This document shows, in pieces, positions 36,443-45,130 of a stretch of 64,000 nucleotides of DNA; the first letter of the stretch is position 1; every line of letters begins with the position of its first letter. The position numbers and the translations under genes were made by a program. Source of the stretch: Micromonospora lupini str. Lupac 08 (GTDB taxonomy: Bacteria > Actinomycetota > Actinomycetes > Mycobacteriales > Micromonosporaceae); assembly GCF_000297395.2 (NCBI RefSeq), contig NZ_HF570108.1:1086276-1150275 (forward strand), given 5' to 3'. The notes beneath the pieces are model-generated. The model did not search any database. It was not told the DNA's origin and saw only the letters and a list, made by a program, of their open reading frames with translations.

Positions 36443-36945
36443 GCACAGTGGACGACATCACCGCACTGATCCTGGACGACCACGCCGCCTTCCGGCGCGG
36501 CTTCGCCCGCCTCGACGACGCCCGCGACGAGCAGGAGCTGCTGGCCATCTGGGAGGCGCTCGCCCTGCACCTGGACATCCACGCCGAGGCGGAGGAGGCG
36601 ATCCTCTACCCGCACCTGGTCAAGCACGGTGACGACGGCGAGGACGAGACCGCCGACGCGATCGGCGACCACAACAAGATCCGGGACGCCATCGCCGAGT
36701 CCAAGCTGCACCCGGTCGGCTCGAAGCCCTGGTGGGAGGCTGTCGGCACGGCCCGTAAGGAGAACAGCGAGCACCTGGCCGAGGAGGAGGACGAGGCGCT
36801 GCCCGACTTCCGCCGGCACGCCAGCTTCGACCTGCGCGCCGAGCTGGGCCAGCGCTGGCTGACCTTCTACGGCGAGCACAAGAACGGCCGCGACCTGCCG
36901 TTCCGCGACAAGGATCCGCAGGGGTACGTCGCCGACCACCGCTGA
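36439..36945 (+). CDS. Hemerythrin-like domain protein
   Basis: 168 aa from ATG 36439, overlapping the AKR stop. A four-helix bundle supplies non-heme iron ligands: DDHAAFRRGF, LHLDIHAEAEEAILYPHL, GDHNKIRDAI and NSEHLAEEEDEALPDF contain the expected H, HxxxE and HxxxxD/E positions. Such proteins bind oxygen, NO or sense iron/redox state. Coupling to an aldo/keto reductase suggests a joint role in oxidative or carbonyl stress, which is inference. An imperfect 6-bp CTCCCC/GGGGAG hairpin follows its stop. Confidence 0.88.
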   Translation: MSTVDDITALILDDHAAFRRGFARLDDARDEQELLAIWEALALHLDIHAEAEEAILYPHLVKHGDDGEDETADAIGDHNKIRDAIAESKLHPVGSKPWWEAVGTARKENSEHLAEEEDEALPDFRRHASFDLRAELGQRWLTFYGEHKNGRDLPFRDKDPQGYVADHR

Positions 36946-37000
36946 GATCTCCCCGGTGCGGGGGAGTCGCACCGCCGGGTGACGGCAGCAGAATGTCCGC

Positions 37001-38245
37001 ATGACCCTGCGCGCGGCACTGGCTCCGCTGGTCGCCGGAAGCACCTGGCGACGCGGCGTGTTCCTGCTGCTCGGCGGCGTGCTGGCGCTGCCGTACGGGG
37101 TCCTCGCGGTGACGTTCGCGCAGATGCTCACCGACTCGGAGATCCCCCGCCCACTGGTGTACGCCCTCCTGGTGGTCGCGGCGCTGATCGCCGTGGTGCC
37201 GCTGCTGCTGGACGGCAGTCGGGCCCTGGAGATCGCCGCCGTCCGGGCGCTGCTCGGCGTCGACCTGCCCGACCCCGCGCCGGGGCACCGTGGTGACCGG
37301 GAGAGCCGCCTGCGCAGCGCGCTCTGGATCGCCACGCACCTCATCATCGGCGCTCTGGTGATGGCCGCGCTGTTCAGCGCCCTGCCGATGGCGCTGGCGT
37401 TCATCGCCCAGCAGTTCGGTGTGGGCAACGAGCTGACCAGCGGGGAGCAGTTCGGGCCGCTGGACGGGCGGGACAGCGGCTGGCTGACGCTGACCGGGGT
37501 AGCCCTGCTGGTCGGCCTCGGCTACGCCGTCGCCGGCCTCGGCGCGCTCGCCGTCTCGATGGCGCCGGTGCTGCTCGGCCCCGCGCAGGCCGAGCGGATC
37601 GCCGCGCTGGAGGCGCGGGCCACCCGACTGGCCGAACGCAACCGACTGGCCCGGGAGCTGCACGACTCGGTAGGTCACGCGCTGACCGTGGCCACCCTCC
37701 AGGCCGGCGCCGCCCGCGAGGTGCTCGACACCGATCCGGAGTTCGTCCGGCGGGCGCTGGGCGCCATCGAGGAGGCCGGACGGACCGCGATGGACGAGCT
37801 GGACCACGTGCTCGGGCTGCTTCGCGAGACCGGCGGCGACAGGCCCTCGGCGGCGCCGCAACGTACCCTCGCCGACCTGGACCGGCTGGTGGCCGACACC
37901 CGCGCAGCCGGGTTGACGGTGCACGCGCAGCGCGTCGGCGACCCGACGCGACTGCCCGCGATCGTCTCCCGGGAGGGCTACCGGATCGTCCAGGAGGGAC
38001 TGACCAACGCCGCCCGCTACGGCCACGGCCCGGTGACACTGCGCCTGGACCTGCGGCCGGACGCGCTGGAGCTGGAGCTGGTCAACACGATGAGCCGCCC
38101 CGACCGGGCCGACACGGGGCGGTCCGGTCGGGGCCTGGACGGCATGCGGGAACGGGTACTGTTGCTCGGCGGTCGACTCACCGTGGGGCCGGACGGCGAC
38201 CGTTGGCTGATCCGCGCCCGCCTGCCCTACGAGGACGCGCGATGA
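37001..38245 (+). CDS. NarL-type sensor histidine kinase
   Basis: 414 aa from ATG 37001 (CAGAAT 6 nt upstream; no ribosome site). About four transmembrane helices occupy residues 20-190. There is no large extracellular loop, so it senses within the membrane or intracellularly. The HisKA_3 phosphorylation box is ARELHDSVGHALTVATLQ and the HATPase has EGYRIVQEGLTNAARYG and GRGLDGMRERV. It donates phosphate to the response regulator whose ATG overlaps its stop. The signal is unknown. Confidence 0.92.
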   Translation: MTLRAALAPLVAGSTWRRGVFLLLGGVLALPYGVLAVTFAQMLTDSEIPRPLVYALLVVAALIAVVPLLLDGSRALEIAAVRALLGVDLPDPAPGHRGDRESRLRSALWIATHLIIGALVMAALFSALPMALAFIAQQFGVGNELTSGEQFGPLDGRDSGWLTLTGVALLVGLGYAVAGLGALAVSMAPVLLGPAQAERIAALEARATRLAERNRLARELHDSVGHALTVATLQAGAAREVLDTDPEFVRRALGAIEEAGRTAMDELDHVLGLLRETGGDRPSAAPQRTLADLDRLVADTRAAGLTVHAQRVGDPTRLPAIVSREGYRIVQEGLTNAARYGHGPVTLRLDLRPDALELELVNTMSRPDRADTGRSGRGLDGMRERVLLLGGRLTVGPDGDRWLIRARLPYEDAR

Positions 38246-38892
38246 CCACCGGTGTGCTGATCGTCGACGACGACGAGTTGATCCGGGTCGGGCTGCGGGC
38301 CATCATCGACGCCCAACCCGACCTGCGGGTGCTCGCCGAGGCAGCCGACGGCGCCGAGGTGCCGCCCCTGGTCGCCCGGCACCGCCCGGACGTGGTGCTG
38401 ATGGACGTGCGGATGCCCGGCATCGACGGCATCCAGGCCACCCGGCACCTGCTTGCCACCTCCGCCGACCCGCCCCGGGTGCTGGTGGTCACCACGTTCG
38501 CCAACGACGAGTACGTCTACGAGGCGCTGCGCGCAGGCGCCTCCGGCTTCCTGCTCAAACGGGCCCGGCCGGCGGAGGTGGTCGAGGCGGTCCGGGTCGT
38601 CGCGGCGGGCGAGTCGCTGCTCTTCCCGGCCGCGATCCGCCAGCTCGTCGGGGCGTACGGGCCGACGGGTGGCGACCGGCTGCGTGCCGCCCGGCTCACC
38701 GAGCGGGAGGCCGAGGTGCTGCGCCTGATGACCACCGGCCGGTCCAACCCGGAGATCGCCGCGCACCTGGTGGTCGGTGTGGAGACGGTCAAGACGCACG
38801 TCGGCAACGTGCTGGCCAAGCTGGGCGTCCGCGACCGTACGCAGGCGGTCATCGCCGCGTACGAGTCCGGCTTCGTCACTCCGTCGAGCTGA
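38242..38892 (+). CDS. LuxR/NarL-family response regulator
   Basis: 216 aa from ATG 38242, overlapping the kinase stop (ATGA). The receiver domain has DDDE, phospho-acceptor Asp in VLMDVRMPG (~54) and the Lys in LLKRARP. The C-terminal HTH is LTEREAEVLRLMTTGRSNPEIAAHLVVGVETVKTHVGNVLAKLGV. A polytopic membrane protein starts 76 nt downstream and may be a target; a weak CCCCC/GGGGG hairpin lies between. Confidence 0.94.
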   Translation: MTTGVLIVDDDELIRVGLRAIIDAQPDLRVLAEAADGAEVPPLVARHRPDVVLMDVRMPGIDGIQATRHLLATSADPPRVLVVTTFANDEYVYEALRAGASGFLLKRARPAEVVEAVRVVAAGESLLFPAAIRQLVGAYGPTGGDRLRAARLTEREAEVLRLMTTGRSNPEIAAHLVVGVETVKTHVGNVLAKLGVRDRTQAVIAAYESGFVTPSS

Positions 38893-38968
38893 TCCGTCCC
38901 CCACCCGGGGGAGCGGGTTCACCGCCGGCCGGGAGGGATCCGACCGGCCGTCGGTCGAGGCTGAGAGC

Positions 38969-40045
38969 ATGACGACGATCACTTCCTCCCCACCCCGCTC
39001 CGACTCCCGCTGGCCCGACCGCCTCGCCCCGCTGGCCGCCGGTTGGCTCGGCCTGTGGGGCGTCCTCGCCCTGGTGGGCACGCTCACCGGCACCGGCTAC
39101 CCGTTCGGCGCGAACGACACCCACGGCGGCGAGGTCAACCTGCTGCGCCTGGTGCCGGTGGACCTGGCCACCCCACTCTTCGCCGGCGTACTGCTCACCG
39201 CCGCCGTGGCCGCGCTCGCCATGAGCCGCCCGGCGGTCCGCCCACCCGGTCCGCTGCGGGCGCTGCTCGCCGGCTACGGCTGGGCGGTGGCGTTCGGACT
39301 CGCCGTGGTCGTCCCGGACGCCCGGGTGCTCGTCGTCCTCGGCTACCTGCCGATCCTGATCGTCGGAGCGCCGTTCGGCTGGCCGCCGATCGACTACTCC
39401 GAGGTCTTGAACTGGGCGCTGTTCGGCCGGTTCGCCGCGCTGGCCGGCGGGCTGCTGCTGGCCGGGGCGGTGCTCGTCTGGCAGCGCCGCACCGCAGGGG
39501 CCTGCGTGGGTTGCGGCCGCGGCGACACCGACCGGGGTTGGACCACCCCGGCCGCCGCCGCGCGCTGGGGTCGCTGGGCCGCCGGCATCGCCGCGGTCAT
39601 TCCCCTGGCGTACGCGTCGACCCGGTTCGCCTGGGCGGCCGGCATCCCGCTCGGCATCTCCCGTGAGTTCCTCACCGAGATGCAGGACACCGGGCTGGTC
39701 TGGGCCGGTTTCGGGCTGGGCGCGTTCGCCACCGTCGGCGCGATCCTCACCCTCGGCCTGGTGCAGCGTTGGGGCGAGCGGTTCCCCCGCTGGATGGTCG
39801 GCCTCGCCGGTCGCCGGGTGCCGGTGCGGCTGGCCGTGGTGCCGGCCGCCCTGGTCGCCATCGCGGTGACCGCGGCGTCGTTGGGACTGCTCAGCAACCC
39901 GAAGTTCTGGGAGCTCACCGGCGGGATCAGCCTCACCGGGGCCCCGATGCTGCTCTGGCCGGTGTGGGGCGTGGCGCTCGGCGCCGCGACGTACGCGTAT
40001 CACCTGCGCCGCCGGGGAGCCTGCCGGCGCTGCGGCCGGGGCTGA
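38969..40045 (+). CDS. Polytopic membrane protein with zinc-finger-like cysteines
   Basis: 358 aa from ATG 38969. About eight transmembrane helices; helix 1 near residues 20-40. Cytosolic cysteine pairs CVGCGRG (~180) and a C-terminal CRRCGRG suggest a metal or disulfide site. No transporter family is recognised. Similar proteins occur next to NarL-type two-component systems in actinobacteria, which supports a role downstream of the preceding kinase-regulator pair; this is inference. Confidence 0.6.
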   Translation: MTTITSSPPRSDSRWPDRLAPLAAGWLGLWGVLALVGTLTGTGYPFGANDTHGGEVNLLRLVPVDLATPLFAGVLLTAAVAALAMSRPAVRPPGPLRALLAGYGWAVAFGLAVVVPDARVLVVLGYLPILIVGAPFGWPPIDYSEVLNWALFGRFAALAGGLLLAGAVLVWQRRTAGACVGCGRGDTDRGWTTPAAAARWGRWAAGIAAVIPLAYASTRFAWAAGIPLGISREFLTEMQDTGLVWAGFGLGAFATVGAILTLGLVQRWGERFPRWMVGLAGRRVPVRLAVVPAALVAIAVTAASLGLLSNPKFWELTGGISLTGAPMLLWPVWGVALGAATYAYHLRRRGACRRCGRG

Positions 40046-40056
40046 GGGTGGCAGTG

Positions 40057-40085
40057 GGGGTGCCCCCCGATGACCGGGGCACCCC
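40057..40085 (+). terminator. Hairpin terminator
   Basis: Perfect 10-bp stem GGGGTGCCCC / GGGGCACCCC with a 9-nt loop between the membrane protein and the ATPase gene. Confidence 0.7.
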
Positions 40086-40098
40086 GGCGAAGGTGAGC

Positions 40099-40104
40099 TA
40101 GCGT
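40099..40104 (+). promoter_or_regulatory. -10 for the leaderless ATPase gene
   Basis: TAGCGT, 7 nt, GTG 40112. The same hexamer and spacing precede the YbaK gene at 47695. Confidence 0.55.
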
Positions 40105-40111
40105 GGGTCGG

Positions 40112-41563
40112 GTGACTGCGCCTAACCCGGTAATCCCGGTTCCACCGGCCGACCTGCCCGGCACGCTCGGCGCGCTGCGGGCGGCCGGTCACCAGTACCG
40201 CACCGTCAAGCAGGAACTCCGTGACAACCTCCTCGCCCGGATGCGCTCCGGCGAGACCCGTTTCCCCGGCATCGTCGGCTACGACGACAGCGTGCTGCCC
40301 GAGGTCGAGCGGGCGCTGCTCGCCGGGCACGACATGGTGCTGCTCGGCGAGCGCGGCCAGGGCAAGACCCGACTGATCCGCGCGCTGGGTGGGCTGCTCG
40401 ACGAGTGGACGCCAGTCATCGCCGGTTCGGTGCTCAACGAGCACCCGATGCATCCGCTCACCCCCGCCTCGGTCGCCCAGGTCGCCGAGGCCGGCGACGA
40501 GCTGCCGATCGGCTGGCTGCACCGCTCGATGCGCTACGGCGAGAAGCTCGCCACCCCCGACACCAGCGTCGGCGACCTGATCGGTGACGTCGACCCGATC
40601 CGGATCGCCCAGGGCCGCACCCTCGGTGACCCGGAGACCATCCACTTCGGGTTGGTGCCGCGCACCAACCGGGGCATCTTCGCCGTCAACGAGCTGCCCG
40701 ACCTGGCCGAGCGGATCCAGGTGGCCCTGCTCAACGTGCTGGAGGAGCGGGACATCCAGGTCCGTGGCTACCAGCTACGGCTGCCGCTGGACCTGCTGCT
40801 GGTGGCCAGCGCCAACCCGGAGGACTACACCAACCGGGGCCGGATCATCACCCCGCTCAAGGACCGGTTCGGTGCGGAGATCCGTACCCACTACCCGGTC
40901 GACCTGGAGTTGGAGCTGGCGCTGATCCGGCAGGAGGCCGACCTGGTCGCCGCCGTGCCGGAGCACGTGCTGGAGGTGCTTGCCCGGTTCGCCCGCGCGG
41001 TGCGGGAGTCCCCGTCGGTGGACCCACGCTCCGGAGTCTCCGCCCGGTTCGCGATCGCCGCCGCCGAGACCGTCGCCGGCGCCGCGCTGCGCCGCGCCGG
41101 GCTGCTCGCCGCCTCCGCCAGCCCGGACGGTCGGCCCGAGGCCGCGGTGGCCCGGGTCGGCGACGCGGTGTCGGTGACCAGCACCCTGCGCGGCAAGGTC
41201 GAGTTCGAGAGCGGCGAGGAGGGGCGGGAGATCGAGGTTCTCGCCCACCTGCTGCGGACGGCCACCGCCGAGACGTTCCGCGCCCACCTGGCCGGGCTGG
41301 ACCTCTCCGGGTTCACCGCCCTGGTGGAGGACGGGACGGCGATCGAGACCGGCGAGCTGGTCGGTTCCGCCGAGCTGCTGCGTCAGGTGGGCACGGTGCC
41401 CGGCCTGGCCAAGGTGCTGGATCGGCTCGGTCTGGGCGACGCGCCCACACCGGAGGAGGCCGCGGCCGCCGTCGAGTTCGTGCTCGAAGGGCTGCACCTG
41501 ACCCGCCGGCTCGGCAAGGACGTGACCGACACCGGTCGCACCGTCTACGGCGGCCGGGGCTGA
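40112..41563 (+). CDS. MoxR/ChlI-like AAA+ ATPase, partner of a VWA protein
   Basis: 483 aa from GTG 40112 (GTG 40103 also in frame but before the predicted +1). The AAA+ core has Walker A GERGQGKT near residue 80 and the insert GLVPRTNRGIFAVNELPDLAERIQVALLNVLEER. Sensor-1 is LVASANPEDYTNRGRI and an arginine is in KDRFGAEI. The Walker B position reads VNE rather than the usual DE. It is paired, 2 nt apart, with a VWA-domain gene, as in mycobacterial Rv0958/Rv0959 and Mg-chelatase ChlI/ChlD. Probably a chaperone that remodels or metallates a target; the target is unknown. Confidence 0.85.
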   Translation: MTAPNPVIPVPPADLPGTLGALRAAGHQYRTVKQELRDNLLARMRSGETRFPGIVGYDDSVLPEVERALLAGHDMVLLGERGQGKTRLIRALGGLLDEWTPVIAGSVLNEHPMHPLTPASVAQVAEAGDELPIGWLHRSMRYGEKLATPDTSVGDLIGDVDPIRIAQGRTLGDPETIHFGLVPRTNRGIFAVNELPDLAERIQVALLNVLEERDIQVRGYQLRLPLDLLLVASANPEDYTNRGRIITPLKDRFGAEIRTHYPVDLELELALIRQEADLVAAVPEHVLEVLARFARAVRESPSVDPRSGVSARFAIAAAETVAGAALRRAGLLAASASPDGRPEAAVARVGDAVSVTSTLRGKVEFESGEEGREIEVLAHLLRTATAETFRAHLAGLDLSGFTALVEDGTAIETGELVGSAELLRQVGTVPGLAKVLDRLGLGDAPTPEEAAAAVEFVLEGLHLTRRLGKDVTDTGRTVYGGRG

Positions 41564-41565
41564 CC

Positions 41566-43518
41566 GTGGCCGGCAACCGGTTCCGGTACGGGCAGTGGAA
41601 CGGCGGGCCCGACCCGCTCGCACCCCCGTACGATGTACGCGAGGCGGTGGACGCCGTCGGCGCCGAGGTGCTGGCCGGCGGCAGCCTGCGGGAGGCGCTG
41701 CGTGACCTGCTGCGCCGTGGTCCGCAGGGGCGCGGCGGTCTGGACGACCTGGCCGCCCGGGCGCGACGGCTGCGTCGGGAGGCGCTGCGCCGTGGTGACC
41801 TGGACGGCGCGGTGACCCGGGCCCAGGCGCTGCTCGACCAGGCCCTCGCCGCCGAGCGCGACGAGCTGCGGGGCCGCGACGACGACGGCGCGCGGTTCGC
41901 CGAGGCGGTGCTCGACAATCTGCCCCGTTCCACCGCGCGGGCGGTCGAGGAGTTGTCCGGCTACCAGTGGGCAAGCGACGACGCCCGCCGCTCGTACCAG
42001 CAGATCCTCGACCAGCTCCGCGACGACGTGCTCGGTCAGCGCTTCGCCGGGCTGCGTGACGCGGTGCGCGCGTCCGCCGACCCGGCGGCGCAGCAACGGC
42101 TCGCCGAGATGATGCGCGACCTGAACGACCTGCTGGCCCGGCACGGCCGCGCCGAGGACACCACCGACGCGTTCGCCGAGTTCATGCGCCGGCACGGGGA
42201 CTTCTTCCCGGAGCGGCCGGAGACGGTCGACGAGCTGATCGACGTGCTGGCCCGCCGCTCGGCGGCCGGTGAGCGGTTGATGAACTCGCTCTCCGAGCGG
42301 CAGCGCGCCGAGTTGGCCGGCCTGATGCAGCAGTCTCTCGGCGACCGTCTCGCCGGGGAGCTCTCGGCGCTCGACGCGAACCTGCGGGCCCTGCGACCGG
42401 ATCTGCGGTGGGGGCGCGGCGAGCGGGTCCGCGGCGACCAGCCGCTGGACTACGCCGACGCGGCCGGCGCGCTGGGTGAGATCGGCGAGCTGGACGACCT
42501 GCTGGACCAGCTCGACCAGGAACACCCCGGGGCCACGCTTGACGACGTGGACGTCGACGCGGTGGCCCGGACGCTGGGCCGGGACGCGGCCGACGACGTC
42601 CGCCGGCTGCGCGAGCTGGAACGGGAGCTGCGCCGCCAGGGCTGGGTGAGCCGGGACGCGGACGGCCTCACACTGAGCCCGAAGGCGCTGCGCCGACTCG
42701 GCGGGACCGCGTTGCGGCGGGTCTTCGCCGACCTGACCGCCGGGCCGCGCGGCCAGCACGACCTGCGCTCGGCGGGCGCCGCCGGCGAGGTCAGCGGCGC
42801 CTCCCGCCCCTGGGAGTACGGCGACGAGCAGCCGTTGGACGTGGTCCGCACGCTGACCCAGGCGGTCCGTCGGGCCGGTCCGACAGTTCCACTGCAACTC
42901 TCCGTGGACGACTTCGAGGTGGTGGAGACCGAGAAGCGGGCCTCCGCGGCGGTGGTGCTCTGCGTCGACCTGTCGTACTCGATGATCTCGCAGGGTCGTT
43001 GGGGGCCGATGAAGCAGACGGCGCTGGCGTTGGCGCACCTGATGGAGACCCGTTTCCCGCAGGACGCGTTGCAGATCGTGGGCTTCGGTCGGGAGGCGAT
43101 GACCCTCACCCAGCAGGAGCTGGCGGCTGTGGAGCCGGACATGGAGCAGGGCACGAACCTGCAGCACGCGCTGCGGCTGGCCGCTCGGCACCTGCGCCGG
43201 CATCCGGACGCCGAGCCGGTGGTCCTGGTGGTCACCGACGGGGAGCCGACCGCCCACCTGGACCCGGACGACGGCGAGGCGCTGTTCCACTGGCCGCCGC
43301 TGCCGGAGACGATCGAGGCGACCGTCCGCGAGGTGGACAAGCTCAGCCGCTACGGCGCGACGCTGAACCTGTTCATGCTCGGCGACGACCCGGGCCTGCG
43401 CCGCTTCGTCGACGCGGTGGCCCGCCGCAGCCGGGGCCGCATGTTCACTCCGGACACCGACGACCTGGGCGAGTACGTGGTAAGCGACTACCTTCGCTCC
43501 CGCCAATCCCGCCGCTAA
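41566..43518 (+). CDS. VWA-domain protein, partner of the AAA+ ATPase
   Basis: 650 aa from GTG 41566, two bases after the ATPase stop. Residues 1-440 are helical and charged, with no enzyme signature. Residues ~455-640 form a von Willebrand A domain with the MIDAS motif DLSYSM and later VVTDGEPTAH. Such proteins bridge the ATPase ring to its substrate. No signal peptide or membrane segment, so it is cytosolic. It corresponds to Rv0959 in Mycobacterium by order and architecture. Confidence 0.85.
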   Translation: MAGNRFRYGQWNGGPDPLAPPYDVREAVDAVGAEVLAGGSLREALRDLLRRGPQGRGGLDDLAARARRLRREALRRGDLDGAVTRAQALLDQALAAERDELRGRDDDGARFAEAVLDNLPRSTARAVEELSGYQWASDDARRSYQQILDQLRDDVLGQRFAGLRDAVRASADPAAQQRLAEMMRDLNDLLARHGRAEDTTDAFAEFMRRHGDFFPERPETVDELIDVLARRSAAGERLMNSLSERQRAELAGLMQQSLGDRLAGELSALDANLRALRPDLRWGRGERVRGDQPLDYADAAGALGEIGELDDLLDQLDQEHPGATLDDVDVDAVARTLGRDAADDVRRLRELERELRRQGWVSRDADGLTLSPKALRRLGGTALRRVFADLTAGPRGQHDLRSAGAAGEVSGASRPWEYGDEQPLDVVRTLTQAVRRAGPTVPLQLSVDDFEVVETEKRASAAVVLCVDLSYSMISQGRWGPMKQTALALAHLMETRFPQDALQIVGFGREAMTLTQQELAAVEPDMEQGTNLQHALRLAARHLRRHPDAEPVVLVVTDGEPTAHLDPDDGEALFHWPPLPETIEATVREVDKLSRYGATLNLFMLGDDPGLRRFVDAVARRSRGRMFTPDTDDLGEYVVSDYLRSRQSRR

Positions 43519-43546
43519 CGCCCGCTGCGGCGGGTTGACTGGGGGC

Positions 43547-44011
43547 ATGGAGAGCGGGGGATTGCGGCGGGCCTACGACGGCCTGTTCGCGGAGGTCGAC
43601 GCCGGCGGGTTCGGTACGGCTCCGGAGGGCCAGCTCAGTGCCGAGCAGATCGTCGCGCATCTGGTCGCCAACGACGAGCTGATGATCCAGGCCACCGAGG
43701 CGTTGCTGGCCGGGTCGCCGTTCGCCTACTACGAGTTGGAAGAGGACATCCACCGTCCGCAGCTCGACGCGCTCGCCGCCGAGCAGGGTGGCCTGCGCGG
43801 CCTGACCGCGATGCTGCACGACACCAGCGACCGGCTGTGCGGGCTGGTCGACCAGCTCGGCCTGGCCGCGGAGACCCCGGTCGAGACGCACCTGCGCGAG
43901 GGCTTCGACCTCATCGTCGACGAGTCGCTGCCCTGGTCCCGCACCCTGGACCTGCACACCCGGGTGCACCTGCCGAAGCACCAGGCCCAACTGCACATGC
44001 TCCGCACCTGA
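43547..44011 (+). CDS. DinB-like helical protein, unknown function
   Basis: 154 aa from ATG 43547. An all-helical sequence with SAEQIVAHLVANDELMIQATEALL at the start and LHTRVHLPKHQAQLHMLRT at the end resembles the DinB/YfiT-type bundle with a His in each key helix, but a full metal triad cannot be assigned confidently. These folds include mycothiol-dependent enzymes in actinobacteria. Converges with the AraC-type regulator. Confidence 0.55.
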   Translation: MESGGLRRAYDGLFAEVDAGGFGTAPEGQLSAEQIVAHLVANDELMIQATEALLAGSPFAYYELEEDIHRPQLDALAAEQGGLRGLTAMLHDTSDRLCGLVDQLGLAAETPVETHLREGFDLIVDESLPWSRTLDLHTRVHLPKHQAQLHMLRT

Positions 44012-44069
44012 GCCGCGCGGTCCGCTGAGCTGCGCCGTCCGGCGGGCGGGCGCGACCGCGGATGGTGGG

Positions 44070-45059
44070 TCAGCTCTCGACCAGCTCGGGGCGGGGGTGG
44101 AAGGTGCGGCGGTAGGTGGACGGAGCCACACCGATGCGTTGGTGCAGTTGCTGGCGCAGGGCGGCCGTCGTGCCGAAACCGCAGCGGTGGGCGACCTGGT
44201 CGACGGTGAGGTCGGTCGTCTCCAGCAGCAGTCGCGCGTGGTCGGTGCGCTGCTGCAGCAGCCACTGGGCCGGGCTCAGGCCGGTCTCCGAGCGGAAGCG
44301 TCGGGTGAAGGTGCGCACGCTCATCCGGGCCTGTTCGGCGAGGTCGCGCAGGGCGATCGGCTCGTGCAGCCGCTGCCGCGCCCACTCCCGGGCGCCCGCC
44401 GTGCTGGTGTCGGTCGCCTTCGGCACCGGCTGCTCGATGTACTGCGCCTGACCGCCGTCGCGCCACGGCGGCATCACGCAGCGGCGCGCCGCCCGGTTGG
44501 CGACCTCGCTGCCGTGGTCGAGGCGGATGACGTGCAGGCAGAGGTCGATGCCGGCGGCCACTCCGGCCGAGGTGAACACCCGGTCGTCGACGACGAAGAG
44601 CACGCCCGGGTCGAGGTCCACCCGGTCGTACAGGCGACGGAACTGCTCAGTGAACGCCCAGTGGGTGGTCGCTCGACGCCCGTCGAGCAGGCCGGCGGCG
44701 GCCAGCACGAAGGCGCCGGTGCAGATCGACATGATCCGGGCGCCCCGCTCGTACGCCGCACGCAGCGCCTCGGCCGCCTCCGGCTCGATGGTGCCCGAGG
44801 TCAACGCGCCCCCGGCGTGGATGCCGGGGACGATCACCGTGTCGGCGGTGTCGAGCAACTCCAGACCATGGTCGGGGAGCACCTGGAAACCGGCCGTGCT
44901 GCGGACCGGCCGACCGCCCGGGGTGCACACCTGTACGTCGTAGAAGCGGGTGTCGTCGGTGCCCCGGGCGGTGCTGAAGACCTGGGACGGGGTGCCCAGA
45001 TCGAGGCCGACGACCTGGTCGAGGGCGAGGACGGCGATCCGGTGCGGGCCAGTGCTCAT
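44070..45059 (-). CDS. GlxA-type transcriptional regulator (DJ-1/PfpI + AraC)
   Basis: 329 aa from ATG 45059, with an AATAAT hexamer 6 nt upstream and no ribosome site. Residues 5-180 are a class I amidotransferase-like DJ-1/PfpI sensor with the nucleophile-elbow SICTGAFVLAAAGLLDGRRATTHW. Residues ~225-325 are two AraC helix-turn-helix units (IALRDLAEQARMSVRTFTRRFRSETG and VDQVAHRCGFGTTAALRQQL). It is divergent from an MFS transporter 71 nt away and probably controls it. Confidence 0.9.
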   Translation of the reverse strand: MSTGPHRIAVLALDQVVGLDLGTPSQVFSTARGTDDTRFYDVQVCTPGGRPVRSTAGFQVLPDHGLELLDTADTVIVPGIHAGGALTSGTIEPEAAEALRAAYERGARIMSICTGAFVLAAAGLLDGRRATTHWAFTEQFRRLYDRVDLDPGVLFVVDDRVFTSAGVAAGIDLCLHVIRLDHGSEVANRAARRCVMPPWRDGGQAQYIEQPVPKATDTSTAGAREWARQRLHEPIALRDLAEQARMSVRTFTRRFRSETGLSPAQWLLQQRTDHARLLLETTDLTVDQVAHRCGFGTTAALRQQLHQRIGVAPSTYRRTFHPRPELVES

Positions 45060-45130
45060 GGCCCGATTATTGCGCATGATGGCTTTCCGGCCACTCGTCG
45101 CCGTCGAGGACGCCGCCCAGACTTGTCGAC

